This document shows, in pieces, positions 8,238-16,388 of a DNA stretch of 22,157 nt. Made by a program: the position numbers and the translations under genes. Source of the stretch: an uncultured Lachnospiraceae bacterium. GTDB taxonomy: Bacteria; Bacillota; Clostridia; Lachnospirales; Lachnospiraceae. The notes below the pieces were generated by a model, which made no database searches, was not told the origin of the DNA, and saw only the letters and a program-made list of their open reading frames with translations. The stretch covers positions 1-22,157 of the forward strand of contig CAJUOO010000056.1 in NCBI GenBank assembly GCA_910588535.1, given 5' to 3'. The number at the start of each line of letters is the position of its first letter. Position 1 is the stretch's first letter.

Positions 8238-8308
8238 TGTGGACAATGTGGATAACTCAGTGCATAACTTATTTTACACATTATTTCGACACATTTCGCT
8301 GTGGATAA
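8238..8308. other. Cluster of DnaA-box-like 9-mers in AT-rich DNA
   Basis: Two perfect boxes TGTGGATAA (the reverse complement of TTATCCACA) lie at 8247-8255 and 8300-8308, and TGTGGACAA directly abuts the first at 8238-8246. One-mismatch relatives are at 8259-8267 (AGTGCATAA) and 8272-8280 (TTTTACACA), and a weaker TGTGGTTTA is at 8312-8320. The surrounding 8060-8560 is gene-free and AT-rich. No dnaA, dnaN, rpmH or rnpA gene is nearby, so this is not the usual setting for oriC. Confidence 0.55.
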
Positions 8309-8566
8309 GTTTGTGGTTTATTCATATATTTTGTTGTTATTCAATTCTTATGCATAATATTTCAGATTGCTAATGTACAACTTTTAGATAAAGTGTATTA
8401 TATCCAAAATAATATATGCTAGTCCCACATATATTTCCTTTATTCATTCTGTTTTATATTATAACAATCAAATAATAAAGAAACTTCCCACTCCATCTTA
8501 TCTTTTCCTCTTACACTGACACTGCCTTATCAGTATATTCCTCCAAGGGGAGCGTCTATATAAGCA

Positions 8567-8596
8567 AAAAGAGCACCCCGCTTGAGATGCTCTTTT
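8567..8596 (-). terminator. Terminator of the NlpC/P60 gene
   Basis: Minus strand AAAAGAGCA and TGCTCTTTT arms (8588-8596 and 8567-8575) with a GC-containing extension, followed by a T-run. It lies 14 bases after the stop codon. Confidence 0.88.
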
Positions 8597-8609
8597 GTAC
8601 CTTGCTTAA

Positions 8610-9845
8610 TTAGTCTATAATATTAACTGCCCCGTAGATCGTTCTGTAATTCAGGCTGGATATTTTAATTCCAGTCCTTGCTGTGCTGGCATGTACTACT
8701 TGTCCATTTCCAATATACATAGCAACATGTCCGATCTCATTCTGGTTGTATGGTTCTGGATAGAAAATCAAATCTCCCGGCTGAATGGAATCCAGAGAAA
8801 TCACACGACCATCAAAATACTGAAGGCTCGCGCGTCTTGTCAAACTATATCCAAACTCCTGATAAACCAGCTTCACAAAACCAGAACAGTCTGTCCCATT
8901 TGAAAGGCTGTTTCCGCCATATACATACGGGCAACCCACATATTGCAGCGCAAAGGATACAATAGCCTCCCTGAGTGCCGCATTAGAAGAATCTACTGGT
9001 ATGCTGTCCGCCACAGCTTCCTGTGCCTCCTGCACCTGCGCCTGCTGCTCTGCGCGCTTTGCCTCTGCCTGAGCAACCTGTGCGGCCTGATATGCCTGAC
9101 GATCTGCCTCTGCCCTGCGTCTTGCCTCCTCCTGCTCAGCCAACTTTGCATTTTCTTCTTCTATTGAAATTGCCACATCAAATTCCACTACAACATCCAG
9201 ATAATCCATAGATACCCAACCATTCGTTGAAGCATCTACCTCAATCTTTGCCCAGTTATTCTCCTCCTCCATAATAACAAATTCTTCGCCAAGAGGAACT
9301 GCCGTTATGCGATCATAGCTGATATCCGGGCCAGACCTTACAAACAAGGTTGTAGTATTTACCGTGGCAACCTTCTTCGCAAGCTCGTCCACAAGAGCCT
9401 CTGCCTCCACACCTGTCACAAAATACTCTGCCTTGATATAGCCCTCGACATTACCAGATTCAATCTTATACCAGTCATCCACGCGCTCCAAAATTGTAGC
9501 AGCACAGCCATCATAGATCTTTCCGACAATTTCACAGTCAGTATTTGGCTCAACTCTTACATTGACATAATCATTCACTCTGGAAACAGCTATATTGTCA
9601 TATTCAGACTCTACTGGCACCTCCGCCGGAATACCAACCACTGGATTCTCAAGGCCCTCCTGACTGGAAGATGCTGTTCTTGCATAATAGCTGTCAAGTG
9701 CCATGTCCATACCGGCAACTGGCATCTCTGCATCAGCATTTACCGCCAACGCCTGCATAGAAAATCCCGCTGTTAAGATGGCAACTGCCAGACAGCAGGA
9801 CATGGATGTATGTACCAATCTTCTAATTATCTTATAGTTTCTCAT
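8610..9845 (-). CDS. Secreted SH3b/NlpC-P60 peptidoglycan endopeptidase
   Basis: A cell-wall hydrolase that would cut peptide stems of peptidoglycan outside the membrane. The 411 residues are laid out as follows. A basic N-terminus and hydrophobic core form a signal peptide with likely cleavage after about Ala34. Two bacterial SH3 domains follow at about 86-145 and 157-220 (VNVRVEPNTDCEIVGKI and LFVRSGPDISYDRI). Next is an Ala/Glu/Gln-rich coiled coil at about 228-280, then the NlpC/P60 domain at about 290-411. Catalytic residues visible are Cys320 (TDCSGFV), His373 (IGHVAMYIG) and His385. The SH3 domains and coiled coil resemble regulated hydrolases of the CwlO/RipA type. GGAGG lies six bases before the ATG. 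Monocistronic. Confidence 0.93.
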   Translation of the reverse strand: MRNYKIIRRLVHTSMSCCLAVAILTAGFSMQALAVNADAEMPVAGMDMALDSYYARTASSSQEGLENPVVGIPAEVPVESEYDNIAVSRVNDYVNVRVEPNTDCEIVGKIYDGCAATILERVDDWYKIESGNVEGYIKAEYFVTGVEAEALVDELAKKVATVNTTTLFVRSGPDISYDRITAVPLGEEFVIMEEENNWAKIEVDASTNGWVSMDYLDVVVEFDVAISIEEENAKLAEQEEARRRAEADRQAYQAAQVAQAEAKRAEQQAQVQEAQEAVADSIPVDSSNAALREAIVSFALQYVGCPYVYGGNSLSNGTDCSGFVKLVYQEFGYSLTRRASLQYFDGRVISLDSIQPGDLIFYPEPYNQNEIGHVAMYIGNGQVVHASTARTGIKISSLNYRTIYGAVNIID

Positions 9846-9912
9846 GGATTTCCTCCGTATTTATATAAATTATTTTCCTATTTGTTACAAAATTATTACG
9901 CGATCAGTATTG

Positions 9913-9941
9913 ATTATAACAAACATCATTCTCCTTGTCAA
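9913..9941 (-). promoter_or_regulatory. Consensus promoter of the NlpC/P60 gene
   Basis: Minus strand: TTGACA (9936-9941), exactly 17 bp, TATAAT (9913-9918), a perfect sigma-A consensus. This predicts strong constitutive expression with a leader of about 60 nt. Confidence 0.9.
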
Positions 9942-10097
9942 TAAAAAGGAAAAATTTTTTTAGTACTAAGGTAACAGAATATTGCTCCTTCTGCTCACAA
10001 TAGAAAATGGGAAGCCACAATTCTAAGTTTTCTAAGAAATACTGCCCACAAAGGCTCCTGTGTAGTTATGAAAACAGATTGAATCCACTACAGCCGT

Positions 10098-10452
10098 ATG
10101 ATTGCAAAAGAGACGATTGCCCTGCAGACATTTGGAGAAGCCTTTCATATAAATCGCATGACATGGATTAAGCTCTCCTTTTTATGGCTTATGTACCGCT
10201 CCAACTGGGGAACTAAGAAAAATCAAGAATGTATCCGTGATCAACCGAGCAGCAATCCAGCTAGGATTAAAAGAAAGTACGTTGAGAGGTTTTTTAGATA
10301 CAGGAATATGTAAAATAGAGGATTTCACCCCTCTGGTAAGAAAATGGAATGATCAAAGAAAATGTGGAAAATTAAACACCAAGCATTTGCCTGCTGAGAA
10401 GCTATATCCCATTACAGACAAGGCGGTTCGAAGCAGGTTGGATATGAATTAG
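10098..10452 (+). pseudogene. Probable decayed small DNA-binding-like gene
   Basis: Two overlapping frames are open here. One (10098-10313) begins with ATG but has no ribosome binding site. The other is open from 10162 to the stop at 10450-10452 and has only a GTG at 10237 without a good Shine-Dalgarno. The second frame encodes a plausible helix-turn-helix-like stretch (INRAAIQLGLKESTLRGFLD) followed by a basic tail. The layout suggests a gene broken by a frameshift near 10160-10200 with its start lost, perhaps a mobile-element-borne regulator or excisionase. A chance ORF is possible, and no family was recognised. Confidence 0.3.
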
Positions 10453-10515
10453 CCCAAAGCATCTCCTATTTTTCTCAATAATCCCCTGAAAACATATACC
10501 TATAATCAGTCACAA

Positions 10516-10616
10516 ATTCCCGCGGCAAGCAACAAAGCACCAAGTTTACACTCCCCAAAGGGACAAGGTATTTGACACTCGCGACTGTCGCCATTTGACT
10601 CGTGGCCCGCGGGAAT
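10516..10616. repeat. 101-bp GC-rich element bounded by a 10-bp inverted repeat
   Basis: ATTCCCGCGG at 10516-10525 is the exact reverse complement of CCGCGGGAAT at 10607-10616. Inside are CTCCCCAAAGGGAC, which can fold as a small hairpin, the near-palindrome GCGACTGTCGC, and three related direct motifs: TTTACACTC (10545), TTTGACACTC (10571) and TTTGACTC (10594). No ORF spans it. Both strands could fold, and no T-run fits a plain terminator. It lies about 100 bp downstream of trxB. Repeat element or structured RNA; identity unknown. Confidence 0.6.
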
Positions 10617-10715
10617 AGACCTTTTAATCATAGGGTACTCTTATATAGGAAAGGAATTGGGCACAATCATTTTTATCTTTTTCAGTAAATGAAAACCGTC
10701 ATATGCAATGCTTAT

Positions 10716-11636
10716 CTACATTCCATTTAGATATCTCTCTACGGCTGCAATTACATTTGCACCATCTGAAACTGCTGTCGCAATCTGCCTTACTTGTTTT
10801 GTTCTGACATCACCCGCCGCATACAATCCCGGCAGCGCTGTTCTTCCGTCCTCTCCTGCCTCGATATAGCCCTGCTCTTTATCAAGTACCTGTTCTGGTA
10901 CCCCCATGACATTCGGCTCCATACCTATAGCCACAAAAATTCCATCTACTGGCAGCTCCGTCTGTATGTCCTTTTCCACATCGCGCAGTTTCAGATGACT
11001 TACCTGCTCCTCACCCTCAATGCTTTCTGGAACCATATTCCATAGTACCTCTACCTTCTCATTTTCCAGCACTCTATCGGCAAGTACCTTCGCAGCGCGC
11101 AAGCTGTCGCGCCGATGAATCAGATACACCTTCTTACAAAGCCTCGATAAAAAGATGGCGTCTCCCACCGCTACGTCACCGCCGCCAATCACTGCCACTG
11201 TGCGATCGCGGAAAAATGCCCCGTCACATGTCGCACAATAGGATACTCCATTTCCGCGCAGACGCTCCTCGCCGGGGATACCAAGCATGCGATGAGACGC
11301 CCCAGTCGCTATGATAACACATTTTGTCAAATACTCCTTATCTTCTGTCTTAACGCACCAATCTTCCTCCTGCCTTGCCAGAGACTGAACCTTTCCCTCC
11401 GCAAATTCTGCTCCCATGGACACAGCATGCTCGCGGAATTTCATCGCCAGATCAAAGCCATTCATACCGGGAAGCCCAAGATAATTATCCACTTCTGTGG
11501 TTGTGACAATCTGCCCGCCGCCCATGTACTCCTTTTCCAGAAGAAGCGCCTTCAACTTTGCTCTCTCAGCATAGACTGCCGCCGACAATCCCGCCGGTCC
11601 AGCGCCGATGATAACAACATCATATATATCCTTCAT
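10716..11636 (-). CDS. trxB: Thioredoxin reductase
   Basis: FAD enzyme that passes electrons from NADPH to thioredoxin. The 306-residue protein has the FAD-binding GAGPAG at 11-16 and the redox-active CATC disulfide at 134-137. The NADPH fold (GGGDVA, 151-156) and phosphate-binding HRRDSLR (174-180) follow, with the closing FAD motif (AAGDVRTK...QIATAVSDGANVI) near the C-terminus. The HRRDS motif fits an NADPH enzyme and not a ferredoxin-dependent relative. The ATG at 11636 has GAGG six bases upstream; the ATG at 11648 is also possible and adds four residues. It starts about 40 bp after mntP with no terminator between, so the two are probably co-transcribed. No thioredoxin gene is adjacent. 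Confidence 0.95.
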   Translation of the reverse strand: MKDIYDVVIIGAGPAGLSAAVYAERAKLKALLLEKEYMGGGQIVTTTEVDNYLGLPGMNGFDLAMKFREHAVSMGAEFAEGKVQSLARQEEDWCVKTEDKEYLTKCVIIATGASHRMLGIPGEERLRGNGVSYCATCDGAFFRDRTVAVIGGGDVAVGDAIFLSRLCKKVYLIHRRDSLRAAKVLADRVLENEKVEVLWNMVPESIEGEEQVSHLKLRDVEKDIQTELPVDGIFVAIGMEPNVMGVPEQVLDKEQGYIEAGEDGRTALPGLYAAGDVRTKQVRQIATAVSDGANVIAAVERYLNGM

Positions 11637-11675
11637 CTCATGCCTCATTTCTTCACAAAATATATTATTTTCCTA

Positions 11676-12236
11676 TTATACCAATATTCCCAGATGCTCC
11701 AGCAGTATTTTACTTCCCATCAGTATTAACAAAATACCTCCTGCAAGCTCCGCCTTGGTCTTAAATCTTGCGCCAAATACATTTCCTATCTTAATTCCCG
11801 ACGCTGACAGCCCAAACGTAATCAGGCCAATCAGGCAGATAGCAGGAATAATTTCAACCTTTAAAAAAGCAAATGTCACACCTACCGCCAATGCATCTAT
11901 ACTGGTAGCCACTGCAAGCAGCAACATTGTCTTAACATCAAAGGAATCATTGAGCTCCTCCGTCTCCTCCCTTGATTCCTTCACCATATTTAAGCCAATA
12001 ATAACTAGCAACACAAATGCAATCCAATGATCAATCGTTTCAATCTGTTCCCTAAAATTGACACCCAAAAGATAACCGACAAGTGGCATCAGTGCCTGAA
12101 AGCCTCCAAAGTATACCCCTGCCTTCCATGCATTTTTCCATTCCATCTGCTTCATAGAAAGTCCCTTACAGATAGATACAGCAAATGCATCCATGGAAAG
12201 CCCAGCCGCTATCACCAGTAACTCCCAAATTTTCAT
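11676..12236 (-). CDS. mntP: Manganese efflux pump MntP
   Basis: Six-helix membrane exporter of Mn2+. The 186-residue protein has the family's two repeated aspartate motifs, GLSMDAFAVS (Asp16) and ATSIDALAVG (Asp114), which reflect an internal duplication. The start at 12236 is supported by AGAGG five bases upstream and by family length; the frame extends 35 codons upstream into a terminator, which argues against the longer start. A terminator separates it from the HD-GYP gene upstream, so it should have its own promoter, but I see no clear one. I found no recognisable yybP-ykoY manganese riboswitch in the leader. trxB follows closely. Confidence 0.92.
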   Translation of the reverse strand: MKIWELLVIAAGLSMDAFAVSICKGLSMKQMEWKNAWKAGVYFGGFQALMPLVGYLLGVNFREQIETIDHWIAFVLLVIIGLNMVKESREETEELNDSFDVKTMLLLAVATSIDALAVGVTFAFLKVEIIPAICLIGLITFGLSASGIKIGNVFGARFKTKAELAGGILLILMGSKILLEHLGILV

Positions 12237-12301
12237 GTTTCCTCTCTTTTCTGTGCTTCTCGGACAGCAACCCATTATGTTCCTTCGTGCACAGTCAGAA
12301 A

Positions 12302-12321
12302 GAATCCCGCAAGCGGGATTC
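12302..12321. terminator. Terminator after the HD-GYP gene
   Basis: GAATCCCGC (12302-12310) and GCGGGATTC (12313-12321) form a perfect 9-bp stem with a two-base gap between the arms. On the minus strand it follows the HD-GYP stop by four bases and leads into TTTCT. The plus strand has an even longer T-run. Confidence 0.85.
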
Positions 12322-12325
12322 CTTT

Positions 12326-13408
12326 TTATATAAAGCTGCAATTATCCAAAAGCTCTGCCACGCAGTAGAAATCTTCCTTTGCGAGATCAAAGCACTCTAA
12401 CAATCTGGGCGAAAATCTTCCGCATTCCCCATTTTTAATCATCTGAACAGCCATATCATGGGTAAATGCTTCCTTGTACACGCGATTGCTGACAAGCGCG
12501 TCATATACATCAACAAGTGAGACAATCTGTGCACTGACCGGAATGGCCTCTCCCTTTAGCTGATCTGGGTAGCCCCTTCCGTCATAGCGCTCATGATGAT
12601 ACCTACATATATCATAACAATCACGATAGAATTGGCTGTCATCCTGCTTAAATTTCTCAAGAAGCTCTGCTCCATAAATACAATGCTTCTTCATCACTTC
12701 AAATTCTTCATCTGACAACCTTCCCGGCTTTAACAATATAGCATCTGGTATCGCTATCTTGCCAATATCATGAAGCGCAGAAGCACGAATAATTGACTCT
12801 GTATCTTCATCTGTCAGATGATACTCAGGAAAATACTTCTGAAGATATTTTAACATAATCCTTGTAAAGAACTTTACACGGCGGATATGCTCTCCTGATT
12901 CCAGACTTCTAAATTCAACAACAGAACTTAGCGCGTTGACAAGAAATTCATTGTTGTTGCGCAGCTTTTCCTCGCTCTCCATCAGCTTCTTCGTCCGCTC
13001 GGCAAGCTTGCGCTCCATCTCATTCCTGCTCTCATACAGATCTACAATATTTCTTGTACGGCGCATTACCACGCGCGGCGCAAATGGTTTATATATAATA
13101 TCTGATACTCCGTAGTCATACGCCCTCTCATCACTCTCAGCCGTAGCCTCTCCAGTGATCAGTATAACCGGAAGATGATTCGTATAATCCCTCTCAGACA
13201 TATATGCAAGGACCCCAAATCCATCCATCACCGGCATCATCAAATCTAAAAAAACAACCTTCAGCCTGACATAGTTATCCTCAATCAGCTCTACAGCCTC
13301 TGCTCCGTTTGACGCCTCCAAAACCTCATACTGTTCTTCAAAAATATTTGCCAATATCGCTCTGTTTACCTCTTCGTCGTCAACAATCAGAATCCTGTCT
13401 CTTTCCAT
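12326..13408 (-). CDS. Response regulator with REC and HD-GYP domains
   Basis: A probable two-component output protein that hydrolyses cyclic di-GMP. The receiver domain (about 1-125) has acidic Asp10/Asp11, the phospho-acceptor Asp55 (VVFLDLMMP) and conserved Lys107. A helical, charged linker (125-155) leads to the HD-GYP domain (about 155-350) with the metal-binding HD pair at 213-214 (ALHDIGKIAIPD), HH at 271-272 and DGRGYP at 276-281. All key residues appear intact. The start has AGGAGG seven bases upstream. It lies 110 bp after the Rrf2 gene and has its own likely promoter. No histidine kinase is nearby, so its partner is elsewhere. The combination fits motility, surface or chemotaxis-related control. 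Confidence 0.93.
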   Translation of the reverse strand: MERDRILIVDDEEVNRAILANIFEEQYEVLEASNGAEAVELIEDNYVRLKVVFLDLMMPVMDGFGVLAYMSERDYTNHLPVILITGEATAESDERAYDYGVSDIIYKPFAPRVVMRRTRNIVDLYESRNEMERKLAERTKKLMESEEKLRNNNEFLVNALSSVVEFRSLESGEHIRRVKFFTRIMLKYLQKYFPEYHLTDEDTESIIRASALHDIGKIAIPDAILLKPGRLSDEEFEVMKKHCIYGAELLEKFKQDDSQFYRDCYDICRYHHERYDGRGYPDQLKGEAIPVSAQIVSLVDVYDALVSNRVYKEAFTHDMAVQMIKNGECGRFSPRLLECFDLAKEDFYCVAELLDNCSFI

Positions 13409-13468
13409 ATCTTTTCCTCCTGCCCAAACTGTGCCTTTTCATCTTGTTTTATAACGGCGTTCTTACTT

Positions 13469-13498
13469 ATTATAATATAGATCCTTTGCTTTTGTCTA
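13469..13498 (-). promoter_or_regulatory. Likely promoter of the HD-GYP gene
   Basis: Minus strand: TAGACA (13493-13498), 18-bp spacer, TATAAT (13469-13474). The -10 is perfect and the -35 is one base off. Confidence 0.55.
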
Positions 13499-13518
13499 TA
13501 ATATCTTTTGAGATTCTT

Positions 13519-13953
13519 TTAGATGCTGCTATTCTTCTGACACTGGATCTCCTTCAACTCCGCCAGTGTCATCTGATCAATCACCGATCGAATCGCACTG
13601 TCCAGCCGCTTATACAGCTCAAGTGTCGCGCACCCACCAGCCCTCTCACACTCATTCTGTTCATCCAAAAGACACGGTGCAGGCGCAAGATCCCCCTCCG
13701 TAAGCCTCAGTATCATCCCTGCCGTATACTGCTCAGGACGCTTTGCCAGACGATAACCGCCTTGAGCACCACGCACACTCTCCACATATCCTGCACGGCC
13801 CAACACGGTAATAATCTGCTCCAAATATTTATCAGATATTCCCTGTCTCGCAGCGATCTCTTTTACCTTGATATACCGCCCATCATCATTCACCGCCAGA
13901 TCCAGCATCAGGCGCAGGGCGTATCGTCCTTTTGTCGAAATCCTCATATACAA
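13519..13953 (-). CDS. Rrf2-family transcriptional regulator (possible Fe-S sensor)
   Basis: A 144-residue winged-helix regulator. The N-terminal family signature is clear (MRISTKGRYALRLMLDLA), the recognition region is near 40-62 (ISDKYLEQIITVLGRAGYV) and the wing is RGAQGGYRLA. Three cysteines sit at 94, 102 and 108, in the region that binds an iron-sulfur cluster in IscR and NsrR. Their spacing (C-x7-C-x5-C) differs slightly from the common x5/x5 pattern, so cluster binding is inferred only. Sulfur or Fe-S homeostasis (IscR/CymR-like) is the most likely theme, but no isc or suf gene is adjacent. The start at 13953 has GAGG eight bases upstream; the usual family start is two codons later. 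Confidence 0.9.
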   Translation of the reverse strand: MYMRISTKGRYALRLMLDLAVNDDGRYIKVKEIAARQGISDKYLEQIITVLGRAGYVESVRGAQGGYRLAKRPEQYTAGMILRLTEGDLAPAPCLLDEQNECERAGGCATLELYKRLDSAIRSVIDQMTLAELKEIQCQKNSSI

Positions 13954-13971
13954 TACACCTCTTCACGGAAT

Positions 13972-14000
13972 AGTATATCCAACTTTTACTACCAAGTCAA
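13972..14000 (-). promoter_or_regulatory. Promoter of the Rrf2 gene
   Basis: Minus strand: TTGACT (13995-14000), 17-bp spacer, TATACT (13972-13977). The spacer contains ACTACCA/TGGTAGT-like symmetric bases next to the -35 box, a possible site for autoregulation, but this is not demonstrable from one promoter. Confidence 0.7.
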
Positions 14001-14026
14001 CTAGAAAACTTTCTTCCTCAGCTTCT

Positions 14027-15022
14027 CTATATTTTCTGTAAACATTCTTTTTTTGCTTGGTTTTGTTTGATCACTGTACCAAGCTTCTCCAAATCCTTCT
14101 GAGGTATCCACGCCTTATTATTGTTATAATAATGATTAACAAGCTTAAAGAACTTTTCGGGATATAAAAACAAAAGCTTTAACACCTGTTTTTCCTCTGA
14201 GGAGAGCGCCAGATACTTTTCATATTCAGACAGCATCATCTTGCAAAGCCTGATATCCCAATTATGCTTTTCCTGTATTTTGCGCATAAATAAATACAGA
14301 TCGGTAAGCTGCAAATCCACTGAAAGCTTATCAAAATTAACAACAGCAATCTGCTTACCCTCAATTAATATATTATGTTGATTATAATTCCCATGACAAA
14401 GCTGCTGCTCTCTATCCGCCTGAACCTTAAGCTCCTCATAGCCAGATTGCTCAAGAAGTGTCAAGGACTGCTCTCCCTGTTCAAAAAATTCCTCAAAGCT
14501 TTTTAAGGTCTGAAGTTCAAATTCATTTTTCTTCTGCTTTGTGCGCATGTAGGTGCGCACCTTCTTAAGCAACCTCTGATGCTTTTGCATTGTATTTTTC
14601 AAGGACGGTGCCATAAAGCGGGAGAGGCCCTGCCTGCACTCTACTGATAATCCCTTCGAAACTTCGCGCATAGCCGCGTGAAGCCTTGCGAGCTCCCCAA
14701 CTGCCAAAAGAATTTCTGAGGTATTTCTCACATCACACTCTTTGGATTCAAACCAGTTCTTGACGATATATTTTGTCCCATCTGTATCAATAGATAAGAT
14801 CTGATTCGTTTTATTCTTAATATATCCATCTACATTTCTTCCTGTGTTTTTCAAGCCTCTTAATATTTCATCCTCAATCGAGAGCCGGAGCAGGGAACCG
14901 TCATATTCTTTTAGAAGAACGAGTCCCTTATCTGTTTCGCAAAGCATAGCGCCCCTGCCTCGTACACTCCTTATTACTTGAAAATCATACTGCTCTAATA
15001 CACTCGTGCTTCTCTCACTCAC
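14027..15022 (-). CDS. CotS-like spore-coat kinase-fold protein
   Basis: A 331-residue protein of the CotS/aminoglycoside phosphotransferase fold, a family common in spore coats and capsule-like synthesis of sporulating Firmicutes. The N-lobe has LLKEY, with a lysine in the expected position near residue 38. The catalytic loop reads HGNYNQHN (210-217) and the metal-binding region reads VVNFDK (228-232). The usual HGD aspartate is asparagine at 212 and the usual Asp before Phe is Asn229, so activity is doubtful, although CotS-group proteins often deviate. It starts with GTG at 15022 behind a good GGAGG. It lies 133 bp downstream of cca; no terminator is obvious between them. Confidence 0.8.
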   Translation of the reverse strand: MSERSTSVLEQYDFQVIRSVRGRGAMLCETDKGLVLLKEYDGSLLRLSIEDEILRGLKNTGRNVDGYIKNKTNQILSIDTDGTKYIVKNWFESKECDVRNTSEILLAVGELARLHAAMREVSKGLSVECRQGLSRFMAPSLKNTMQKHQRLLKKVRTYMRTKQKKNEFELQTLKSFEEFFEQGEQSLTLLEQSGYEELKVQADREQQLCHGNYNQHNILIEGKQIAVVNFDKLSVDLQLTDLYLFMRKIQEKHNWDIRLCKMMLSEYEKYLALSSEEKQVLKLLFLYPEKFFKLVNHYYNNNKAWIPQKDLEKLGTVIKQNQAKKECLQKI

Positions 15023-15155
15023 CGCTGCCCCTCCAAAGATTACTGTTTACTCTGCTTCTATCTTATGAAGGGCAGGCTTTTCATATGCCAGCTTTCTTTC
15101 TACCATGAAAAAATAGACTTTACCATAGCAAAGATCTACACAGCAAATCCCCCAA

Positions 15156-16379
15156 TTATAGTATATTCTCAAGCTCAGATAAAAGTTTCTCCCTTGTGTT
15201 ACACTCTGGCTTCTCAAGCACGATATACAGAAGCTTTTTCAATATTCCTCCCAGTTCCTTCCCCGGTTTTATTCCAGCTTCTGCAAGATCCCTTCCATTA
15301 ACAGCAAGCTCCTTGATAGACAGACAGTTCCCCGCCCTCTTTATCTCCTTATACAGCCGTTCTACTTCCTCTGCCTTCTGAAGCTTTATAAGATAGGGAA
15401 AGATATCCTCCCCCATCTCCACAATCTGCTTTCGAAGCATCCCCTTATCTGTACTGAGCGTGTCATATTGATGCTCCGAGAGTCTGGAAACAAAATCTAT
15501 GGTATGATTGTCGAATTTTAAATCTCTTAATAGCTTTTCTGTTCTCACACGTCTATTTTCCTGTGATGCCTCCAAAACAGAGAGGAATACCGTATAGCGA
15601 AGGATGCTGTCCGCCTCCGTCTCCCTGAGCCTCTCAAGCATCCTCCCACCCTCTGCCGCATCAAATCCTCTGGCAAGCTCCGGCAACACCTGCTTGACCA
15701 AGCCAAGGGAAAAAAGCTTCTCTACTGTCTGTGGATTGGGAGACAACAAAAGCTTTGTGAGCTCTGCCTGTATCCGCTCTTTGCTGACCTTACACAGACC
15801 GGGCGCCAAGGCTCGAATCGCCTCCTGTGTCTGCGCCTCAATCGCAAATCCAAGCTGAGCAGCAAAACGAACGGCACGCATCATGCGAAGGGCATCCTCT
15901 GTAAAACGATCCCTCGCCTCCCCCACACATCGTATATTTCCACATTTCAGATCGCCGATGCCATCAAATAGATCGACAAGTCCTTGTTTAGGATGATACG
16001 CCATCGCATTGATCGTAAAATCCCGCCTCTTTAAATCTTCCTCAAGCTTTAACGTAAATTCCACAGACTTCGGATGTCTCCCATCCTCATATTCTCCGTC
16101 AATCCTGTAAGTTGTCACCTCATAGCCACATCCCCCAAGCATCACGGTCACTGTTCCATGGACAATACCTGTATCAATAGTCCTTCGAAATATCTGCTTT
16201 ACCTGATTTGGATACGCAGAGGTGGTAATATCCCAGTCTTCTGGCTCCCTATGAAGCATAGTGTCTCTCACACAGCCTCCCACAGCATATGCCTCAAAGC
16301 CATGCTCAGAAAGCTTCTCTATAATATATTCCACCTGTGATGGCAGGTGAATATTTAATTCCTTTGTTATACCCTCCAT
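15156..16379 (-). CDS. cca: CCA tRNA nucleotidyltransferase
   Basis: Adds or repairs the 3'-terminal CCA of tRNAs without a nucleic-acid template. The 407-residue class II enzyme has the nucleotidyltransferase signature GGCVRD at 34-39, the two metal-binding aspartates in DWD at 48-50, and RRDFTINAMAY near 118-128. The ATP/CTP-selecting motif EDALRMMRAVRF follows, then a helical tRNA-binding body and tail. AGGAG lies six bases before the ATG. The gene starts nine bases after the stop of the C26 hydrolase, so they form an operon. The length fits the standard form without an added HD domain. Confidence 0.95.
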   Translation of the reverse strand: MEGITKELNIHLPSQVEYIIEKLSEHGFEAYAVGGCVRDTMLHREPEDWDITTSAYPNQVKQIFRRTIDTGIVHGTVTVMLGGCGYEVTTYRIDGEYEDGRHPKSVEFTLKLEEDLKRRDFTINAMAYHPKQGLVDLFDGIGDLKCGNIRCVGEARDRFTEDALRMMRAVRFAAQLGFAIEAQTQEAIRALAPGLCKVSKERIQAELTKLLLSPNPQTVEKLFSLGLVKQVLPELARGFDAAEGGRMLERLRETEADSILRYTVFLSVLEASQENRRVRTEKLLRDLKFDNHTIDFVSRLSEHQYDTLSTDKGMLRKQIVEMGEDIFPYLIKLQKAEEVERLYKEIKRAGNCLSIKELAVNGRDLAEAGIKPGKELGGILKKLLYIVLEKPECNTREKLLSELENIL

Positions 16380-16388
16380 TCCTCTCTC

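Noticed and set aside
8060..8600. Replication origin oriC
   Set aside because: DnaA boxes are present, but no dnaA, dnaN, rpmH or rnpA neighbours; kept as a DnaA-box cluster only.
12237..12300. Manganese (yybP-ykoY) riboswitch expected before mntP
   Set aside because: The leader is short, follows a terminator directly, and I cannot find the conserved riboswitch core.
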